Shown one piece after another: positions 55,401 through 61,400 of a stretch of DNA of 64,000 nt. The DNA is taken from the NCBI RefSeq assembly GCF_047948215.1, contig NC_134455.1:223676526-223740525 (forward strand), written 5' to 3'. Each line of letters begins with the position of its first letter. Positions within the stretch are counted from its first letter, which is position 1. This DNA is from Lycorma delicatula (Eukaryota > Arthropoda > Insecta > Hemiptera > Fulgoridae). The translations under genes and the position numbers were made by a program. Below the pieces are notes generated by a model. That model worked only from the letters and a program-made list of their open reading frames with translations. It did not search any database and was not told where the DNA came from.

Positions 55401-58400
55401 ATCCAATCTACAATCCACTACAATCAGTTTTATCTGTGCAGAGGATCATGAGAAAGGAGAATGGTGTTCATGTGCCAACAATCTCACTTATCCTAACCCT
55501 TCCGACTCCAACTGTTCCTTTGCAAATAAGAATTGGCTATCTGTCTGTCCATGTTCAACTATATATACAAAATCCAAGATGAAGCCTTTCAGTGCCAAGG
55601 TTTTGTTCACAACAAAGACTGTTGCACAAAGGAACAAGTTTGTGCAGTAGTGGCTGTATGGGGCATGATGATAGCAAATTTGCTGAAATAGAAAAATGTA
55701 TTAATTGTAAAGGTCCACAATCTGCAGTCTCAAGAATGCCCACTCTATAAGGAAGAAAAGCTTATATTAAAAATCTGTACCAAGCAGAAAGTGTCCTTTC
55801 TTGTGGCTCGTCAGGAATATAGAAAATCCCTCAGCATGAGAAATCCTGTACAACCCAGTGTTAGTTTTTGTCCAAGCTCTTTCTAACAAAATACAAAAAA
55901 AGAACGAATGTACATTGTGCAAAGTATTAACAAAAATGGTTGGGGCCTATTCAGACCAAGTAAAATTCCCACATCTTTATTACAGCACTGAATACAAGCA
56001 AGAAGGCTACTTCTGCCAGAAAGTCCAAAAATGCTTTACCAAAAACCACTTCAATTAATCCACCACCAAATAAAATTCCCACTGCACCAACAATGTAGCA
56101 AACTATCAAGATCACTATGAAGGGATCTATTGGTACAGTATCTCCAGACTCCCAAGCTTTCAAGTCCCCACCACCATCTTGAGGTCACTTCAAAGATATG
56201 GAGGCTAATGAAGTGCACGAAGAAGCAAAGCACTTCCTAAAAGTTATCAATAGCAAAAACAAATTTTTTTATTTCACACATAATCTGCATGCAGATTTTG
56301 TATATAACAGGAAAAGAATATTTTTATGGGTACCAATATTATTCATTGAAATGTTTGCTGTCTCCATTCTCACCATGAGGATATTGAAATCCAACTAAAG
56401 GAAGAAAATCCTTTAACACTGTGTCTGTAGGAGACTTGCCTCCATCCCCAGGATGATGCATTCTTTCATGGTTATGTCTGCAAAAGATGTGACCATCAAT
56501 CTAAGGGCAGAGAACGTGAAGGTGTGGCTGTTTTTCTGAAAGAAATTGTATTAGCTATGCGTATTCTGCTAGTGGCAAACATACCTGCAGTCCCAGTGAA
56601 GATATTGGTGCCATTTAAATGATTATCTGCAACTTATATCTTCCACCAAATTATATCAGTGAGGATGATCTGTCCAGTCTGTTTTTACAGATTGCTTTGT
56701 CCTACCTAATAATTGGTAATTTCAATGCTCATCATTATTCATGGGACTCATAATGTAATGTTATAATCAGTAATAAACTTCAACCAGTTAAGGACACTGT
56801 GTCATCCTGGAGCTCTTCATATTGAAATAATTGTCATGAGGATGTTATTATTTGCCATTTATGAATAGGGCACGCTAGGCTCACTCATGGATATCTGATG
56901 ACTCAGACTGATAAACCCATTTGTGTTTGTTCACTGTGATTGCCAACTGACAGTACACCACATTCTTGTGGACTGTTTCTGTTATACGGCATTGTGTCAG
57001 AAGCTTAACACAATGCCATGTGTGTTGTTGCTTAACCCCCTAGGGGTTAACACACAAAATATCTTAGGCAACAACGTATCAATGTTGTCTAATGTCTTCT
57101 GATTTCTTAGGGCTGTACGTCTTGATTCCAAAATTTGATTAATACTATAATATGACTTTGCCTTTTAACATTTGACAAATTAATTGTCTTATGTTAGATT
57201 TTTAATATTGTTTTTATTTTGGTTTTATTTCACACGTAACATACCAGATGAGCACTTTACATCATTTTAGTTTTTAAAGTAAATTTTAATTGTTAATTTT
57301 TAATCATTTATAGCCAAGCAGTTATAGCAAGGTAATTGCGAAGAGGTGTAGATGTATGGCTGTGAGTAGAGAGGAAAGCGCGTTGCTAGAATGTCTCCAC
57401 TGTACTTAAGTAATTTTGTGTCTGAGTGCTGATAACACCTCGATTTATGCCCAGAAAAAATATATATCTGATATAACTTTTCCCACTACTTTTTAAACGT
57501 TTTTTTTAATTATATTTATTATAACTTTTACTATTGTGTGAATTATTTTTATTCATATCACTAGATTCCGTAACAAAACAGCAAATCAGTGCATTGTAAC
57601 AAGAGACTAGACAGTACAAAGAACATACATATAAGGACATACGGACATAAGGACCTAAAAAAGAACATACATATAAGGGGAGTTAATCCCTTCAACAGCT
57701 ATGCCACCCCTCAAGTTTTAGAACAATAATCTCCTTAGCTATATCTTAATATATAATAGAGTTAGCACATAGCCTTTTTGAGTACACATTCATTTGGCAT
57801 ACAAAACAAACCTTTCTACCGCAAAAACAAAAATCAAATTTTTGACACTTTGATCCATTCTACCTTCCATAAGTAAATTTATTATTATTTGAACCTACTT
57901 TTTCATTACATAATGTTAAAAAAATATCATTACATAGTTGTTCGTATAAGTTGAAATAAGCAGGGTGTATTTTTTGTCTTATATTTCAGCACATTCTTTA
58001 GCCTTTCTTTTGTTTTTTTTTTTCAGATGTTTGTAAGTTATACAGATAACATACATTGTGTTAAAATTTAATGAAAGTTTTTAAAAATAATTTAAATAAT
58101 GTGTTTTTCTGACACAGGTTTTCCAATTTAAAACTCAGTTCCTTGATTGACATTTTGGGTAATTTTTTTATCAGTGTACTTCCATTCTTGTATCTGTCTC
58201 ATATCTGTATCAAATTGTTTACATTCTTCTTGTGATACAATTGTTATGATGATTACAATTGTAATCATTAAAAAGAAAGTTTCTTGCAACATTAACATTA
58301 CACATAATATAGCAGATATCAGTGTGGACCTTTAGACTATATAATATGGATGCTGATTTCTATAAATTGGCTGATAATAATACATAAGTTTTAAAAATGA

Positions 58401-61400
58401 CACATTAATTTCAATAGAAGTTTGTTTGGCTTTATATGTGAAAGTTTCATGTATATCAAGCTAGCAGCAATTCTGATCTGCCACAATAACAGAATTGTTT
58501 TATTGGAGGGGAAATGCACAAAAATACTTTGCACTGGTAGTAGCAGGAATGATTACAAAGTTGTCTAACTGTAACCTACAGATCCAATGTTTATAAATTT
58601 TGTGTAATACTTATCAGATAACCTTCATGCTTCACTTGTAGGTATAAATCACAATTAGACTTTTTGATTTCTAGATATTTCAGAGAGACTTCACAAATAG
58701 ATAAATTAATAAACTGTTGGAAACTTTTAAAAGAATGACAGTGGTATAAATTTTAACAGAGAATGTTGTAAAAATTTAACCTGTGTCTGAGCTAGCTTCT
58801 ACTGTGTGTTCCAGGATTTCTTCCAGGACTCGGTCTCTTAAACTAGCACTTGGTTGTCATTCAAAGACTACATCAAAGAAGCTTAATGTAGTTCAAAATG
58901 AGCTCAAAAAAGAGATATTTTATACATTATGTTCCTAATAAAAAATGTACTTTTTTTAATTTTAGTCTTTTAATACACAATAAATTATGGGTAAATAATT
59001 CTAACTTTTAATAAATTGATTGGCTACCTTGGTTTAAGGCACCTAAACCACAATGTATCTTGACAGGAAACTTGAGTTGACATATTTTTTATGGAATAAA
59101 ACTGTACTTAGATCAATTAATGTTTTCATACAACAAATGTACCCCCTAACACATCTCCCTTCCCATCCTGAAAAAGAAAGATAACTACTAACAGTTTACA
59201 ATGGGAAATTTTATGAAAAATTGACAGTATGTGCTTCATTCCACCAAATAGCAAGTAACATTACTGAAAAATTTTGTAAAAATTAGAACATAGGTTTGGT
59301 CATAGCAGCATCACAAACATAAAACAAACAGATGAAGTATGAGACAGTAAAGATAAAACACGATCTTGCTTTTCCCAGTAAATAAAGAAATATTAAAAAT
59401 AACATTTCAAAAACAAACATTTTTTTCAAGTGGACAGTAGTTAGCATTAAGTAATAAAAAAATTAGTGTATAGCTGTACTTTTTAATAACAGTAAAAAAT
59501 TAACAAAAATAAGATCCAAAGAAGCACAAGACTTCTGTCACAAACCTGAGAATCTTGACAAAAGAGGGAATCATCTCGCCACATCTCCTCAAAGCCTAAT
59601 TCCACTCCACTAGCACTGTGCCTTCGAGCTCCTTCATACAAACCTTCTTGACTTCCTGTTTCTCTCATACATCCTCTCTCAGCCCTATAAATCATACAGT
59701 AAATGGTAATGCTTACATTAAAAAAATGCTTACATAATGCTTAAAAAAGAAAAAATTAAACTTAAAATTTAACTTCACTAGAAGGAGTGAATCCATCTGC
59801 AGTCTAACTGAATAAACTGTTACAACAAAAAATTATGCTATGCACAAATAATTTTTTCCACTATTTTTTTTTATTTCTTCAATAGAGTAGTTTTAAAAAA
59901 TACTAACAACAGAGGTAGAGATTAACAGCGCAATACTTCTACTGTTAAAATACTTATCTATACTATTACATAAAGAGGAAGAGGGTATTTGTTCAGAATA
60001 AACAAAAAAATCTACTTGATCAATTGCAACCAAATTTTTACCCATGTTTCTTGACATAACTGAGAAGCTTTTTAAATATATTTCATGTCAAAGAATCTCA
60101 AAAAAAAAGTATATATATATGTAGTACTCTTTTTTTTCTGTTTAGCATTTACAACCACCATAAGGTATTACATGATATGTATGAATGTAATTGAAGTGTA
60201 GTCTTGTACAGCCTCAGGTTGACCGTTCCTGAGATGTGTGGTTAATTGAAACCCAACCACCAACGATAACCAGTATCCACAATCTAGTATTCAAATCTGT
60301 ATAAAAGTAACTGACTGCCTTTACTAGAAGTTTAACCTTAGAACTCTCAACTTTGAAATCAGCTGACTTATGATGACAAGTGACCACACCTGGTGGGTTA
60401 TATATGTAGTAGTGGAGATTTGCTGATTTAACCACAGACTTTAATGAACTGTGAGTCTCTTATCACCGTGTAAACTGGGTTTGAACTGAATGATTTGAAT
60501 AGAATGAATAATATTAAAAAAATAATAAAATTAAATTTACATTAAATAAGATAGTATTAAATAAATTTAAAGAATTTCTGTTTAACAATGACGGGCTTCA
60601 CATGGGAACTCCATGTGAGGCTAGAGTGGTGAGCTATGCGAGCACCTCATGGGAAGCTAGATCAATCATCAACATCAACTGGTAACAAACAGGGTGCCCC
60701 TGTTTGGGAGGTGCAATGGGGTGCTCTTGTAATATCTCTGCAAATAATCATCTGATTTTCAAAATTCAAATGGGGTATTTGTTAGTAAGTTGAAGGCTAA
60801 CTTTGTATGTATCAAGTACACTCTCAATCTAATAGACCATGGTTATTTAGAAATTTTGTTATATCTTTGCAACCAAATCTTCCGATTTTCAAAATTTGAA
60901 TGGGGTAATTGAAACACACATAGCCATTGCCACTGTTACTTTATTGTTATTGGCTGCATCTGCCTCCATTTACTTCACAAAAAAACATAAAATAAAAAAA
61001 ATTGGCCACAACAAGAAATGCAAGTAACCATGTAGCATGGGTGAAGCTGCGACAGGGATGTAGTAAAATTATATAATTTGTTAATAACTTCACGAAAGAA
61101 TACACAGATAACTCTTACAGTGTATTATGACAGTCTTGACGAACAAAAATACTCTACGCAATACTTACGGTTTATTAAAGTTACATTTCAATAAGATGTT
61201 TTTCTACCCTTACTTTAAGAGGAATCTTGGTAATATATGTACTGTCCAGAGAGTTTGCAATATTTTCTATTTAGACTTTATCTAAGGATACTTTTGAATT
61301 TGTTTATATAAAAAAAATTGTTGTATTTACAAGGCCAGCATGGGTTTTGATTTAGCATGTAAAAAAATATTTTTTTTTTAGGCATGTATGAAATAATATA

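Noticed and set aside
58795..58860. Minus-strand block that could read SLRDRVLEEILEHTVEASSD with AG and GT near its borders, looking like an extra conu exon
   Set aside because: Its entering and leaving phases do not fit between exons b and c, which join in phase 0. Including it would shift the frame. A stop lies just upstream in the same frame.
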